A DNA stretch of 64,000 nucleotides from Amoeboaphelidium occidentale (GCA_023515795.1 JALGPX010000013.1:53453-117452), one strand, 5' to 3'. Positions 42,823 through 54,311 are shown, counted from the stretch's first letter. Numbers and translations: made by a program. The notes: generated from the letters alone by a model not told the origin.

Positions 42823-43911
42823 TTACTGATCTCCAGCAGATACGTTAGATTCCCATGGAAGTTTTTTAACAAAAGAAGAAGATTTTGCTCTTAGCCGACT
42901 GCATGCGAGAAGTAAACTCTCCATTTCAGGACATGTTTTCACATAACCATAAAGCCCAAACCATCGATGAAAAGGATCCCGTGAAACTCTCTTCTGGTAC
43001 AGATCTTGTTTACAACCATACAAATCGTTTTGAAACTGTTCAAACGTTTGTTTTTCCTTCTTACGAATAACTTCTTCAGGATTATCTGTTGACGCAACGT
43101 AGTAAAATCGTTCTGGTGGAAACCTAAGAGCTACGCGATGCAGTTCTTGAAACCTCTGACGTTTCAACTCAAACCCAACCACTGTGATACTTCTTGGATA
43201 TTTCCCAGTAATTTCCTTAAATCTAAAAAGCATTTAATATTTTAATTCGCCCTGTTTCTTACCGACATACGCTAAATAGAACATTTTCCAATGAATCTCT
43301 GGCGTATTCTTCTGTGACTGCGTTTGCGAGTAGGTTTGTGTCAGGATATAATGCCCTAGCAACACGGTAATATGACTGAGCCTCACTCTGGGCCCCTACA
43401 TCTGCTCTTGTTTGACCTCTTCATAATCAGAATAGTAACGGACTTAAATTTACCCTGAGAAAACTAAAAGCCTTCCAGCCTTCGCACTCATTTCCTGTAC
43501 GCCCTTCTCAATATGCTCTAGAATATGTTTCAACTGATTATATTCCTTTTGGTATTGATGCAGAGCCCAGTTAGATTCTAGTGTAACTGTCTCAGGAGAA
43601 TACTCGTTTCCGGTGTAAATCGAATGTCCCGGAACAATAACCAAATCTTCCAGTAAATCATGTCTGTGTATTTTGTTGTCTAAAAGCTCCTCATCTAATA
43701 GCTCAGGCCCCTTAAGAGCGTCTTCTTTTTCGGTTGCTGTCTCAAAAGGTGTTAGGTAGATTAAGTAGATTGTGATGATTATCAGAGTAATCACAGTCAA
43801 AGTAACCACGGGCCTCTTCTGATGATTTGATAAATTGTTTCTAATAAACCTGAAACTGCTGCTGCTGTTACTGTTTCGATAACTGTGAGGCATTTCCAAG
43901 GAATAGGTCAT
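42823..43911 (-). CDS. DUF218 membrane protein
   Basis: Exons 43454-43911, 43263-43418 and 42823-43222 with introns of 35 and 40 nt encode 337 residues. A type II transmembrane segment near residues 34-55 (VVTLTVITLIIITIYLIYL) precedes the DUF218 domain: VIVPGHSIYTGNE, ESNWALHQYQ, RLLVFSGGQTRADVGAQSEA (rebuilt across intron 1), DSLENVLFSVCRFKE (across intron 2), ITVVGFELKRQRF, HRVALRFPP. In fungi this is a single-pass DUF218 protein of unknown activity; bacterial DUF218 relatives act in envelope metabolism. The start at 43911 lies 34 bp from the divergent Rad26/CSB start. Confidence 0.88.
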
Positions 43912-43945
43912 GCCAAAAAAAATCCGGAATCGTCTTGTTTGACTG

Positions 43946-46900
43946 ATGAGCACTTCCGCTGGTGATATTTCCAACAAGAAAGAATCTGTTCAGTTCCACA
44001 GCAAAATACACGCAGTAGATGATACCGGCGAGACAGAATTGAAGGAGCTGAAGGAGGATCTGCTTTTGGGAGTCGCTAACCAGGATGAATTGGAGAGTGA
44101 TCTCATAAGGCAAGTTGACCAAGTTCTCGATGACCAAGAGAAGCAACGCGATGAAAAGCTACTGGAAGGTTTAGACAAGAAAATTACGAAGCTACTGAAG
44201 AAAATTGACAAGGCTTTTGATGAGGATGTTGACGATGGTGCTGGTTTGAGAGAGTTACAGGCTGAACTGAAGGAACTACGAAGTCAGAGGTCTGAAATCG
44301 AAAAGCGTTTGAATGATACAGAGAAAGGGCAGGCTACTGAAGGTGAAAGAGAACGGCTTATACGGGAAGGAAAGATAACACCGTTTGCTAATGGTCTGGG
44401 CGATGCTGCTTTGCCTGATAATCGCCCTGTTAAGACTTTCTTCAAAGTGGACGCTGTTTCAATGGCTGATACTATCAAAAGTAGAAAGAGGAAGCGGTTG
44501 GTTAGGGCTGACTTTGTGTCGCATGATGATCATGAGGATGAAGAAGATGTGAAGGATGATCGCGTAAATGCTGAAGAACACTCAGACGGCTATAGTTCCG
44601 ATGAATACCAAAAATATTCCACTATGTCAGAAGTATCCAACCAGTCTGAAAAAGAGGAAGAATATGATGTTGACGATGATGAGAAGGATCAGTCCTCAGA
44701 GTATTTTGATGATGGTGATGAATCTGTTTATCAGGATCGGCTTGTTGAATGGTTTTCAAAGCGGAAAGCTGAGCGTAACGAGACACTCCCTTCTGATATA
44801 ACTCATAGTATGGTTGTCGAAGAAATGTATAAACCTTCTCCAGGTGAGCCCGATGCGGAGTTTGCTAATGGATACAAGTTGCCAGGTGAGATATATGCCA
44901 GACTATTTGACTATCAGCGTGTTTGCGTCAAATGGCTATGGGAACTACATCAACAGGGAACTGGGGGTATCGTTGGCGATGAAATGGGCACTGGAAAAAC
45001 TATTCAAATGATATCGTTTTTGGCTGGCTTATTTTACTCTAATATTTGGCCAGGATCATGTGTCATTGTTTGTCCCGCAACAGTCATGAAACAGTGGGTA
45101 CAAGAGCTACATTCTTGGTTTCCATGTCTTCGGGTAGCTGTTTTACATTCTACAGGTTCTTATTTCAACGGCAGATCGAGCAATACTCGGCGAACGCCAG
45201 AAGCTCTAATCAGAAAAGTCTTTAAGGAGGGCCATATCATAATAACCACATACGAGGGTGTCAGACAGTATAGGGATTGTTTATTAAAGAAAAAATGGGG
45301 CTATGTAATACTTGATGAAGGGCACAAAATAAGAAATCCTAACGCGGACACTACAATCGCATGCAAACAATTCGCCACTGTTCATAGAATCATCCTTTCT
45401 GGAACAGTAATTCAAAACAATTTGACAGAACTTTGGTCTTTATTTGATTTTGTTTTCCCCGGTAGACTCGGAACTCTTCCAGTTTTTGAATCTCAGTTTT
45501 CTGTTCCAATTAAGATGGGTGGCTATGCAAATGCTTCAGCGATTCAGGTCCAAGCAGCTTATAAATGTGCATGCATATTAAGAGACTTAATTAATCCGTA
45601 TTTGCTCAGAAGAATGAAAGTTGATGTTGCAAAATCAATGCCCAAAAAGAGCGAGCAGGTACTATTCTGCAAACTTACAAAGGTTCAACGAGGCATTTAT
45701 GAAGATTTTATTGCTTCTGATGAAATACAATCTATCTACGAAGGGAAGCGACATGTTTTATTCGGAATCGATATTCTTAGAAAGGTTTGTAATCATCCTG
45801 ATTTGCTACTGTTGGGTAAATCTGGCGGGCCCTCCATTAAGAATTACGGAGATTACAAGAGGAGTGGGAAAATGACTGTTCTCAAGAGTCTCTTAGAATT
45901 ATGGCACTCTCAAAAGCATAGAGTTTTGTTATTTTCTCAGACAAAACAAATGCAAGATATATTGGAGTTGTTTGTGAAATCGATGGGTTATCGCTACTTA
46001 ATAATGTCTGGAGGAACTGCTGTGAAGGATAGAATGCCGCTCATTGATTCATTCAACTCTAACCAGGAAATATTCATCTTCTTACTCACGACAAAAGTTG
46101 GAGGCCTTGGTGTTAACTTGACTGGTGCAGATCGAGTGATCATCTTTGACCCAGACTGGAATCCTTCCACAGACATGCAGGCAAGAGAGAGAGCTTGGAG
46201 GCTTGGTCAAAAGAAAGAGGTTGTTATTTACAGGCTGATGACATCTGGTACTATTGAAGAGAAGATTTATCACAGACAAATATTTAAACAATTTCTTACA
46301 AACAAAATCTTAAAAGATCCTAAACAAAAACGATTCTTTAAAAGTCACGATCTTTATGATCTATTCTCTCTAGCACCTGAAACTCAAGCATACAATGAAA
46401 CAAAGGACCTGATCGATCAGGGAACTTCATCCAGAAAGATGCCTGAAGGACATGTAGCGGGAGTTGCAAAAGCAGAAGATAATAGGGAAAATATCGGCGC
46501 GGCAGATGAAGTAGATCCAGACAAGCGTATTTTGAACGACTTAATTGGGGTGTCTGGCGGACTACATGTTGTTATCGAACATGACAAAATCCTTGACGAT
46601 TCAAAGCCTGAAAGTATTCTGGTTAGAAATGAAGTAGAAAAGATTGCTGATCAAGCATTGAAGTTCCTTAAAGAATCAAGAGCAGCTAGAAGCAAGATCG
46701 ACGTTTCAGTTCCTACGTGGACAGGAAAATCGGGTTCAGCCGGAAAGTTTGGCAGCGGAAAAACTGCTGGATTCTCTGGGAATGACGCGCCTTCTTCTTC
46801 AAGCATCTTACAAAAGCTTAAGCAAAGAAAAGAAGGCATCGAATCTCAGTCATCTAATGCGGGTGCAAAATCATCAGAGGTCTTGATAACTAAACTTGTT

Positions 46901-47077
46901 GACTTTCTGAAAGGTCAAAGAATGTTCTCAGCTTCCAGTGGGGCAGTTGTTAACGCGTTCAAGGGTCAGACTTCAGGGCTCAATACTGTTTTATTCAGGA
47001 AACTTTTAAAATCAGTGGCTGACTTTGAGAGGAAAGGGAAAGAAGGTGTGTGGATCTTGAAACAAGAATTCAGGTGA
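43946..47077 (+). CDS. RAD26: CSB/ERCC6/Rad26-type SNF2 ATPase
   Basis: Intronless, 1043 residues. A coiled N-terminus and an acidic region ([21 protein letters not shown]) precede the SNF2 core from about residue 315: [20 protein letters not shown], motif [13 protein letters not shown], Ia [36 protein letters not shown], then [23 protein letters not shown]. The C-terminal lobe includes [30 protein letters not shown] and [17 protein letters not shown]. The sequence matches the CSB/Rad26 branch, which recognises stalled RNA polymerase II in transcription-coupled repair. Motif I has GTGKT where CSB usually has GLGKT. A predicted winged-helix C-terminus ([20 protein letters not shown]) also fits CSB. 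Confidence 0.93.
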   Translation: MSTSAGDISNKKESVQFHSKIHAVDDTGETELKELKEDLLLGVANQDELESDLIRQVDQVLDDQEKQRDEKLLEGLDKKITKLLKKIDKAFDEDVDDGAGLRELQAELKELRSQRSEIEKRLNDTEKGQATEGERERLIREGKITPFANGLGDAALPDNRPVKTFFKVDAVSMADTIKSRKRKRLVRADFVSHDDHEDEEDVKDDRVNAEEHSDGYSSDEYQKYSTMSEVSNQSEKEEEYDVDDDEKDQSSEYFDDGDESVYQDRLVEWFSKRKAERNETLPSDITHSMVVEEMYKPSPGEPDAEFANGYKLPGEIYARLFDYQRVCVKWLWELHQQGTGGIVGDEMGTGKTIQMISFLAGLFYSNIWPGSCVIVCPATVMKQWVQELHSWFPCLRVAVLHSTGSYFNGRSSNTRRTPEALIRKVFKEGHIIITTYEGVRQYRDCLLKKKWGYVILDEGHKIRNPNADTTIACKQFATVHRIILSGTVIQNNLTELWSLFDFVFPGRLGTLPVFESQFSVPIKMGGYANASAIQVQAAYKCACILRDLINPYLLRRMKVDVAKSMPKKSEQVLFCKLTKVQRGIYEDFIASDEIQSIYEGKRHVLFGIDILRKVCNHPDLLLLGKSGGPSIKNYGDYKRSGKMTVLKSLLELWHSQKHRVLLFSQTKQMQDILELFVKSMGYRYLIMSGGTAVKDRMPLIDSFNSNQEIFIFLLTTKVGGLGVNLTGADRVIIFDPDWNPSTDMQARERAWRLGQKKEVVIYRLMTSGTIEEKIYHRQIFKQFLTNKILKDPKQKRFFKSHDLYDLFSLAPETQAYNETKDLIDQGTSSRKMPEGHVAGVAKAEDNRENIGAADEVDPDKRILNDLIGVSGGLHVVIEHDKILDDSKPESILVRNEVEKIADQALKFLKESRAARSKIDVSVPTWTGKSGSAGKFGSGKTAGFSGNDAPSSSSILQKLKQRKEGIESQSSNAGAKSSEVLITKLVDFLKGQRMFSASSGAVVNAFKGQTSGLNTVLFRKLLKSVADFERKGKEGVWILKQEFR

Positions 47078-47096
47078 AATTCTGCGCTTTAGTAAA

Positions 47097-49064
47097 TTAG
47101 AACTGTGCCTCCGAGTCGTCTTTCTTCAGACCCATGTTTCTTGTATTCATGATTTCATTTGCTTTGGTGAACCCAACAAGTTTCACAAGTAAACACAATC
47201 TCTCATCCTTCGCTAATAACACATTCACGCTTGTTCTTGCTCTCCACGCTGTAACATAAGTCACACACTTAAAATTATCCTCCTCAGCAGGAGCGTATCT
47301 AAATACGACACCGCCCATACTCATTGCACGCAAGCGCTTCTCAACTGGTTCACTAAAAGTATGAAATTGGGGAAACTCGGTGTCAAGGCAATGAATTAAT
47401 TCATCCTTGGTAATATCAATAACGGATTTCTCACCTAAATAAGGAGTAATGAGAGGAATTATTTCTTGATGCAATCTTATATTGCAAAAGTCAGGCTCTT
47501 CTCCGGCATGTTTGTAATAGTTTCTAGTGCAAGCTTTAACTCCAGAATACACATACTTCACAGCCTTATTTCTGGAACACTGAAGTATACTCTTCACAGC
47601 AGGAGAAACAAAAAACATGCTTTTGTGCTCGTTGTTGTCTTGACGCACCAAAAATTGATCTCGTGGAAAACCAGTAGCTAAACCGTAGTAATCAAATAAC
47701 TTTTCCACATCAGGTGATTCTGAAGGAACGAAGATAAACGGAGACTCCTTGTTTGTCTTGGTAGGCATAAGACCTTCTACGCTTTTGATCTTCTCGTCAT
47801 CATCTCCACATTTCTGCAAAACTGCAATGAAGAATCCACCAGTATTTTGAAAATGATGATACACACGGACACATCTCTCCAGATTCATCCATTCAGCTTC
47901 TTCTCCTGTTGGAGGGAACATGGTCTCTTTGATATTTTTTACATCTTCTGGAACAGATTCCATGTTCTCATAAACAGTTTTTCCATTCTTGCTTGTCACA
48001 ATCCAATCCTTCAGTCCACCCGTTCTCTTTAAAGTAGGTAGCTCCTTTGAGACATCAACCAGCTTTACCTTTCCTTTATATTTACGAAGGATACTAGCAA
48101 CAACAGCTTCGTTTTCCATAGGATTCATTGAACAAGTCGAGTAAACAATTCTGCCATCCGCTTTCGTCATATCAAAAGCTCTTTCTAATATTCTACACTG
48201 TAGAGGATGCAAACCCAACCCTGCACCTGGAGTCCAAATGCGCCAAATATCGTAATTCTTTCTTGAAGTACCATCACCTGAACAAGGCACATCAGCCAAA
48301 ACACGATCAAATTTAAGCTGAACATGTTTATCACCTTCTTGAGTATACAGAGTCGGATAATAAGATGCATCATGGTTTGTAACTAATAGAGCTGGAGAGT
48401 TCTGAGGTTTAGTTCTTCTGACCAACAAATACGCTCTCTTGTTGTTTTCATCATTAGCAACCACAACGCCAGGAGGCAGTGTTTGCCCTTGTGATAACAG
48501 ATCCTTATGAACAGCTTCTAATATCTGCAAAGTTTTGGAACCAGGAGCAGCACACATATCAAGAACATTATGATGACCCTTGATGTCCATGAAGAGAGGC
48601 GGAATCATAGAGACAGCTTCTTGTCTTGCAATGTTACCACACTCAGTTTCCGTGACTAAATATTGGTGCAACTGCTGGAAAGCATCACACTTTCTGATCT
48701 GTCTTCGAGTAGCTGCGTATTGGTAGCCCATTTGGTCTGGAAGGAAATCAATAGGCTTTGGCGCTTCGATTCGTTCTCCCTCTACTTCAACGCCCTCCAA
48801 ATCCTTAAAGTATTCCTTCTCTAATTTGTTCTTCATTTCCTCAGCCAAAGTACCAACAGCAGCAATACGGAATGATGAAGGCAAATCAGATTTCATAGCT
48901 TCCACGAACGCGTCCCATTCTGCTTCCGGAACAATGTTAAGCTGCTTGTAATAATCCAAAAACATCGCATTCTCCCTTACAAGACTTGAATATCCATCGC
49001 GGTAATCCGTCTTGGGTTTCTTTTCTTCAGAAGCTGCGTTTCTTGAATTTCTTCTCTTGCCCAT
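47097..49064 (-). CDS. TRM4: tRNA (cytosine-5-)-methyltransferase Trm4/NSUN2
   Basis: Intronless, 655 residues. SAM-binding motif I DMCAAPGSKTLQILE, motif IV DVPCSGDGTSRKNYDIW, motif VI STCSMNPMENEAVV with the catalytic Cys, and the C-terminal PUA-like region VVFRYAPAEEDNF are present. The N-terminus has the usual basic tail and YYKQLNIVPEAEWDAFVEAMK block. The enzyme forms m5C at several positions in tRNA. The convergent Rad26 stop is 19 bp away. The ATG at 49064 is the only one before the family block. Confidence 0.96.
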   Translation of the reverse strand: MGKRRNSRNAASEEKKPKTDYRDGYSSLVRENAMFLDYYKQLNIVPEAEWDAFVEAMKSDLPSSFRIAAVGTLAEEMKNKLEKEYFKDLEGVEVEGERIEAPKPIDFLPDQMGYQYAATRRQIRKCDAFQQLHQYLVTETECGNIARQEAVSMIPPLFMDIKGHHNVLDMCAAPGSKTLQILEAVHKDLLSQGQTLPPGVVVANDENNKRAYLLVRRTKPQNSPALLVTNHDASYYPTLYTQEGDKHVQLKFDRVLADVPCSGDGTSRKNYDIWRIWTPGAGLGLHPLQCRILERAFDMTKADGRIVYSTCSMNPMENEAVVASILRKYKGKVKLVDVSKELPTLKRTGGLKDWIVTSKNGKTVYENMESVPEDVKNIKETMFPPTGEEAEWMNLERCVRVYHHFQNTGGFFIAVLQKCGDDDEKIKSVEGLMPTKTNKESPFIFVPSESPDVEKLFDYYGLATGFPRDQFLVRQDNNEHKSMFFVSPAVKSILQCSRNKAVKYVYSGVKACTRNYYKHAGEEPDFCNIRLHQEIIPLITPYLGEKSVIDITKDELIHCLDTEFPQFHTFSEPVEKRLRAMSMGGVVFRYAPAEEDNFKCVTYVTAWRARTSVNVLLAKDERLCLLVKLVGFTKANEIMNTRNMGLKKDDSEAQF

Positions 49065-49320
49065 TAGCCTTGATGTTTGATCTGAACGAAAAAGATATTC
49101 TTGTCGAAATGGAGGGGAAAGCGATTAGATTCAGGAGCATAGAATAAAGTTATAGGAAAACGAAACCATTTACTGAAGTTGCTACAGCATTCTTCGACTT
49201 GGTGTTTTTGTGTGCACTTTGATGAGATGTTTCTTTCCAGTCTTGGCCAATGAAAGGCACCCAATCACATCATGCTACTGTTACTATAACGAATAGTATT
49301 AAACCAGGCAACGCTACATC

Positions 49321-49968
49321 ATGATTATTCTTTACAAAATGAAAGCTCAACTATTATTCACGCTTATCACATTCGTATCAACCATCGCTGCACAAATCAA
49401 GCTCAATGATCAAACACTTGATACATTGCTAGGTTCTGATGTTAAGACGCAAACTGGTGAAGATCCAACAAAGAATGTACAAGATCCTCTTGATAATGGT
49501 GGTACAACAATCGGTCACTATGTTTTCAAGACGCCAGATGAAAGATCAAAGAAGCCATACTTGGTTAAAGTTGGTGAAACTTTCCGTTTGGAATGGAAGG
49601 TGTTGGAGAATGATGTCAAGAAGCCAGCATTGATCTCGCTCAGATGGAGACAAGGTAGATGGCCTAACGTTTCTGGTTGGTTCGATGTTGCAAAGGATAT
49701 TCCTAACGAACTTTACTATGACTGGGATGTTCCAAAGAATCAGGCGCCTGGTTACTACGTGTTCCAGATAAGATCAAACAAAACCGCTGATTTGCAGGTA
49801 GTTGATGCAACTTCTATTGGTATCAATGTTTACACAGGTACACCAATCGTTAATGGTCAGATCATTTACCCTGACAACAGCGGTAACAGTCTATTGGATC
49901 AAGTGGTCCTACATAGCGTAGTAATCTTTTATGTGACCTACGTACTTTTCCAAGTCATGAACTTTTAA
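49321..49968 (+). CDS. GPI-anchor-type secreted protein with Ig-like domain (fungal DUF7137-like)
   Basis: 215 residues. The signal peptide is contained in MKAQLLFTLITFVSTIAAQ; the ATG at 49339 is as plausible as that at 49321. The core is a beta-sandwich-like segment: YLVKVGETFRLEWKVLEND, LISLRWRQGRW, YYDWDVPKNQAPGYYVFQI. A GNS omega-site candidate is followed by a hydrophobic tail (QVVLHSVVIFYVTYVLFQV) with no basic residues after it, as expected of a GPI signal. The sequence order resembles a family of fungal cell-wall/membrane proteins of unknown function (DUF7137). No catalytic motif is visible. Confidence 0.7.
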   Translation: MIILYKMKAQLLFTLITFVSTIAAQIKLNDQTLDTLLGSDVKTQTGEDPTKNVQDPLDNGGTTIGHYVFKTPDERSKKPYLVKVGETFRLEWKVLENDVKKPALISLRWRQGRWPNVSGWFDVAKDIPNELYYDWDVPKNQAPGYYVFQIRSNKTADLQVVDATSIGINVYTGTPIVNGQIIYPDNSGNSLLDQVVLHSVVIFYVTYVLFQVMNF

Positions 49969-50020
49969 ACGAATCCTCAATAAAAGTATCATACGCATAA
50001 ATATCAATCTTCTTGCGGAA

Positions 50021-53000
50021 ATGTCAAGTGGGCGCATAATCGAAGAGTTACTTTTGTCGACATTCAACATTTCAGAACGCTCTTTAGTTTCTTATGTGCA
50101 GAACTTATTTGATAATTCCCGGAGTAGAGCGGATTTTACAAAGGCCTTGCGTAGAGCTGAATTGGACCAAAGCTTGATAGCGACATTTGCCGATAAAGTC
50201 TGGAATCGTTTGGGCTCTTCTGCGGAAGATTCGAATGCAGATTACGGAATGTCTAAGAATGGACGGAAGCGTATATTTGGCTTAGAGGACGAGCATTTAG
50301 AGCCAACAGATGTCGAGTTCCACAAATTGCCTCCAACTAAACGTCAGTTGAAAGCTAAAGAAGATGATATTTGGGAACCTACGGAAGAAGAATACATCGA
50401 AAGAGAGAAAGTATTACAGGAAAGGGAGGCCCAGTATTTATCTCAGCAGCGCATTAGGGAAAGCGATGATCGAATCTCACAAGAATTAGACGAGGCACGA
50501 GACATACGAGAGCGTGACGAATTAGCAGAGAAGCTGCGCCAAAAGGATTCAGAACGTACAAAGAAAGTTGTTACAGATAAAAGCTCCAAAGAAGCTGAGA
50601 GGGAGTTACTGTCACGACAGAATCTGTTGAATAATCCAGAACTTCGTAAACAAGTTATGCCAGATATCAGAACTGGTTCAAGATATAAATATTTGGAAAA
50701 GAGGGAAGTCGAAAAGTTGGAGGAAACAAGGCTAGAAATTCTGGAAGAAGAAAGGCTAATGCAAGAAATGCCAGTTACAGAACAGGAACGTCGAGCTTTG
50801 GAAAGGAAGAAACTGATACTGAGAGCAGCTGAAGATCGAAGGAACGTTAAAGAAGAAGTAGATGGTTATGTTATGCCTGAGAATTATATTGATGAAAAAG
50901 GTCGTTTAAACAAGAAGAAACAAGAAGATCTTCTGTATCGACGAGATTATAATCAAAGGCCCAGAGAAAAAGAAGTTTACAAGTCGGAACATCAGATTAT
51001 GGAAGAAAGCGCTATTGCTTCTGCTACAGCACGTTTTGGACAGCAGGTCAAGAAAAAGCCAGAAGATGAGTATGATTTTGTGTTTGACGAAAGCCAACAC
51101 GTTGCTTTTGTGTTAGATGAGAGAGGAAAGGAAGACTTTACTGTAGATCCAGAGCTAGAGAAATATCGGAAACAACTAGAAGAAATACGCAAAAAGAGGC
51201 AAACCATGAAGGAAGTTAGAGAATCACTTCCAATATTTCAACACAGGCAACCACTTCTAGAAGCTATTGAACAGTACAAAGTCATTATTGTTATTGGGGA
51301 AACTGGGTCTGGAAAAACAACACAGCTCCCTCAGTATTTGGTAGAAAGTGGTTACTGTAAAGATGGAAAGAAGATTGGATGTACACAGCCCAGAAGAGTA
51401 GCGGCAATGTCTGTTGCCGCTAGAGTAGCGGAAGAAATGAATGTTCGTTTAGGCCATGAAGTTGGATATTCTATAAGATTCGAAGACTGTACTTCAGACA
51501 AAACGCAATTGAAATACATGACTGATGGTATGCTTCTTCGTGAGTTTCTGACAGATCCTGATTTGAGTTCTTACAGCGTGATGATTATCGACGAAGCGCA
51601 TGAACGTACTCTACACACCGATATTCTATTTCCTCTAGTAAAAGATTTAGTAAGAGAAAGAGATGACTTTAGATTGATTATTTCAAGTGCTACTATGGAT
51701 GCTGAAAAGTTTTCAGCGTATTTTGATAATGCTCCTACTTACAAAGTTCCTGGTCGAAAATTTCCGGTTGATGTTTTCTATACAAAAGCACCAGAAGCAG
51801 ATTATCTGGCTGCGGCTATAACAACTGTTTTGCAGATTCACATTACCCAACCATTAGGAGACATTTTGGTTTTCTTGACTGGTCAAGATGAGATCGAGTT
51901 TGCTCAAGAACGCTTAAAAGCTGCTGCAAAGTCTTTGAGAGGTCGAATAGGAGAATTGATAGTCGCTCCTATTTATTCTTCTTTACAATCTGAGGAGCAA
52001 GCAAAGATATTCCTTCCAACACCAGAAGGAGCCCGAAAAGTTGTTCTAGCAACTAATATCGCCGAAACATCCATCACAATTGACGGTATAGTTTACGTTA
52101 TCGACACGGGATTTGTAAAACAGAAATCTTATAATCCAAAAACTGGCATGGAATCATTGCAAGTAGTCCCATGTTCAAAAGCTGCAGCTAACCAAAGAAT
52201 GGGACGAGCAGGACGAGTTTCTCCAGGAAAATGTTTTCGACTTTACACAGCATGGGCTTATCACAAAGAGCTTGAAGATAATCCAGTGCCAGAGATTCAG
52301 AGAACAAATCTCGGAAATGTTGTTCTAATGTTGAAATCGTTGGGTCTTGATAATTTGCTTCAATTTGATTTCATGGATCCTCCTTCGCCTGAAGGCTTGA
52401 GCAAAGCTTTGGAACTGTTATATTCTTTAGGAGCGTTGAATAGCAAAGGCCAATTGACAAAACTTGGAAGAAAGATGGCAGAATTCCCGTTGGACCCGAT
52501 GCTATCTAAATGTATCTTGGTTGCGGAAAAGTACAAATGCACCGATGAAGTTGTGTCCATTATATCTCTGCTTACTATCCAGAACATGCTTTTTATAACA
52601 CCTGCAAAAGAAAACGCAGTCCAAGCAGAAAACGCCCATAAAGCTCTATACCAGCCTTCTGGAGATCACATGACTCTGCTGCACATCTGGAATCAATGGG
52701 TAGAATACAATTTTAGCAAGCAGTACTGCATTGAGAACTTTTTGCAGTACAAATCGTTACAGAAGGCAAGACTAACAAGAGATCAGCTTGTAAACTTAAT
52801 GGACAGAGTAGAATGTCCTTTGGTTTCAACACCAGATCCTTCAGATTCTAACCCTATTCTAAAATCCTTAACAGCAGGATTCTTTCCAAATATTGCTCGG
52901 CTTGAAAAAGGAGGAGACTACAAAACTATAAAGAACCATCAGTCTGTTCATATTCATCCTAGTTCGAGTATTCATAAGGGTGATGCAAGAGTTGTTCTTT

Positions 53001-53161
53001 ATTATGAATTGGTTCTGACTAGCAAGGAATTCGTAAGAGTTTGTAGTGAAATCAAGGCTGAATGGTTACTCGAAGTTGCACCACATTTTTACAAAGAGAA
53101 GGACGTTTCAGACGATCAAGGGAAAGTAGCCGGAAGAAAAATGCCAAAGGCAATTAAATAA
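50021..53161 (+). CDS. PRP2: DEAH-box spliceosomal helicase Prp2/DHX16
   Basis: Intronless, 1046 residues. The charged N-terminal ~370 residues (DHX16-like: RDLEEKR-type helices, YDFVFDESQHVAFVL) precede the DEAH core: GETGSGKTTQLPQYL, TQPRRVAAMSVAARVAEEM, YMTDGMLLREFL, DEAHERTLHTD, SSATMDAEKFS, FLTGQDEIE, ATNIAETSITIDGIVYVIDTG and QRMGRAGRVSPGKCFRLY. The winged-helix, ratchet and OB domains follow. Within DEAH splicing helicases the N-terminus lacks the S1 domain of Prp22, and the EFVRVCSEIKAEWLLEVAPHFY tail fits Prp2/DHX16. The helicase activates the catalytic spliceosome. Its presence agrees with the intron-rich mini-intron genome. Confidence 0.93.
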   Translation: MSSGRIIEELLLSTFNISERSLVSYVQNLFDNSRSRADFTKALRRAELDQSLIATFADKVWNRLGSSAEDSNADYGMSKNGRKRIFGLEDEHLEPTDVEFHKLPPTKRQLKAKEDDIWEPTEEEYIEREKVLQEREAQYLSQQRIRESDDRISQELDEARDIRERDELAEKLRQKDSERTKKVVTDKSSKEAERELLSRQNLLNNPELRKQVMPDIRTGSRYKYLEKREVEKLEETRLEILEEERLMQEMPVTEQERRALERKKLILRAAEDRRNVKEEVDGYVMPENYIDEKGRLNKKKQEDLLYRRDYNQRPREKEVYKSEHQIMEESAIASATARFGQQVKKKPEDEYDFVFDESQHVAFVLDERGKEDFTVDPELEKYRKQLEEIRKKRQTMKEVRESLPIFQHRQPLLEAIEQYKVIIVIGETGSGKTTQLPQYLVESGYCKDGKKIGCTQPRRVAAMSVAARVAEEMNVRLGHEVGYSIRFEDCTSDKTQLKYMTDGMLLREFLTDPDLSSYSVMIIDEAHERTLHTDILFPLVKDLVRERDDFRLIISSATMDAEKFSAYFDNAPTYKVPGRKFPVDVFYTKAPEADYLAAAITTVLQIHITQPLGDILVFLTGQDEIEFAQERLKAAAKSLRGRIGELIVAPIYSSLQSEEQAKIFLPTPEGARKVVLATNIAETSITIDGIVYVIDTGFVKQKSYNPKTGMESLQVVPCSKAAANQRMGRAGRVSPGKCFRLYTAWAYHKELEDNPVPEIQRTNLGNVVLMLKSLGLDNLLQFDFMDPPSPEGLSKALELLYSLGALNSKGQLTKLGRKMAEFPLDPMLSKCILVAEKYKCTDEVVSIISLLTIQNMLFITPAKENAVQAENAHKALYQPSGDHMTLLHIWNQWVEYNFSKQYCIENFLQYKSLQKARLTRDQLVNLMDRVECPLVSTPDPSDSNPILKSLTAGFFPNIARLEKGGDYKTIKNHQSVHIHPSSSIHKGDARVVLYYELVLTSKEFVRVCSEIKAEWLLEVAPHFYKEKDVSDDQGKVAGRKMPKAIK

Positions 53162-53172
53162 AGAAGTTTTAA

Positions 53173-54240
53173 TCAAAAATGTTTGATTGTTACTCCGCCA
53201 CGCACACTTTCCAGCATAGTCTTTTGCTCTGGTACTCTTGGAGTAGCCATTAAGTTAGAATCATTCTCTCCATTCTCATCGTTATTGACTCCGTCTAATA
53301 TACTCTTTTCTCCGTAAAACGAAATAACTCCGTGATCCAAGGTAAATTGCGTGGAATACTTTTGTTTGTACTCAACAATCTCGTTGATCTTACTGAGTCT
53401 GGTCCTGATTTTCTTCAACTTCCTGTCAATAATTTCAATTTCATACTTCAAACTATTGCACAGTAAATTTGCCCATTCAGGTACATCTTCTCCATCAAGT
53501 GTATCTTCTCCCGACAGCGAAGGAATTAAAGCAGGAGGAATCTTGAATTTTGACACATGTTTAGAACAGTCCTCTTCCCAGCACAAAAAAGGATACGTTG
53601 CCTTTGCACTGTCAATAGAAACGGCCTCTTGCTTTAATGTTTCATGATCAAATTCAAACCTCTGCTCTTCTCCTGGGGCATTTAAATTAGTCAAATTATA
53701 ATTAAAACAGCATAAAGATGGGCTAGTGAGGGCAGAGCGTATTGTGACTGCCAACTGAACTGAAGAGTGAATATTTCGTTTGCGCTGTAACAACATTTCC
53801 CTTTTAGACTGAAGACTTTGCTCCTTCGATACCAGAGCCGAATCTCCGTGTACATCAGCGGAAACTTCTTCCGGAATAGGATCAGCGATATGAACACCTT
53901 CCAGCTTCTTGTTTAGGATCGCAGAAAGCAAAACTCTTCCATTAGCAACTCCGCAAGCATCGCTGCAGTATTTCGAGAAGTCCCTCTTTAATGCCTTTGC
54001 GCAGGTTAAACATTTCGTTTTGAATGAGCTTTTCCTGGTATCTGTTTCGCATTCCTTACAAATGTATTGCTCAATAGATTCCGATTGTTCTTCGTTTAAC
54101 TGAATACAACGGCCATGAAACCAATTTTCGCAGTGGTCGCATTGTATCATAAACTCCACAGGGTCGTATTCCTCGCAGGGCATTTTGCAGACGCAGTAAG
54201 TTGTCCTTTCCTTAAATTCCTCAGAGTCGCTTTCCGTCAT
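53173..54240 (-). CDS. Spp1/CFP1-like PHD protein of COMPASS
   Basis: Intronless, 355 residues from the ATG at 54240 (MTESDSEE); the upstream frame opens only with TTG. A PHD finger at about 15-65 reads TTYCVCKMPC, MIQCDHCENWFHGRC and YICKEC. A second Cys-rich block (CLTCAKALKRDFSKYCSDACG) and the C-terminal coiled region YEIEIIDRKLKKIRTRLSKI match Spp1/CXXC1, the H3K4me3-reading subunit of the Set1/COMPASS methyltransferase. The DNA-binding CXXC finger of animal CFP1 is absent, as in fungi. Confidence 0.88.
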   Translation of the reverse strand: MTESDSEEFKERTTYCVCKMPCEEYDPVEFMIQCDHCENWFHGRCIQLNEEQSESIEQYICKECETDTRKSSFKTKCLTCAKALKRDFSKYCSDACGVANGRVLLSAILNKKLEGVHIADPIPEEVSADVHGDSALVSKEQSLQSKREMLLQRKRNIHSSVQLAVTIRSALTSPSLCCFNYNLTNLNAPGEEQRFEFDHETLKQEAVSIDSAKATYPFLCWEEDCSKHVSKFKIPPALIPSLSGEDTLDGEDVPEWANLLCNSLKYEIEIIDRKLKKIRTRLSKINEIVEYKQKYSTQFTLDHGVISFYGEKSILDGVNNDENGENDSNLMATPRVPEQKTMLESVRGGVTIKHF

Positions 54241-54311
54241 AATGGTTGTCGGGAGTTGTTTACGGTGCTGTTGTTGATTTAACAACAAAAGTTATCAGCA
54301 AAGTTTCTATT

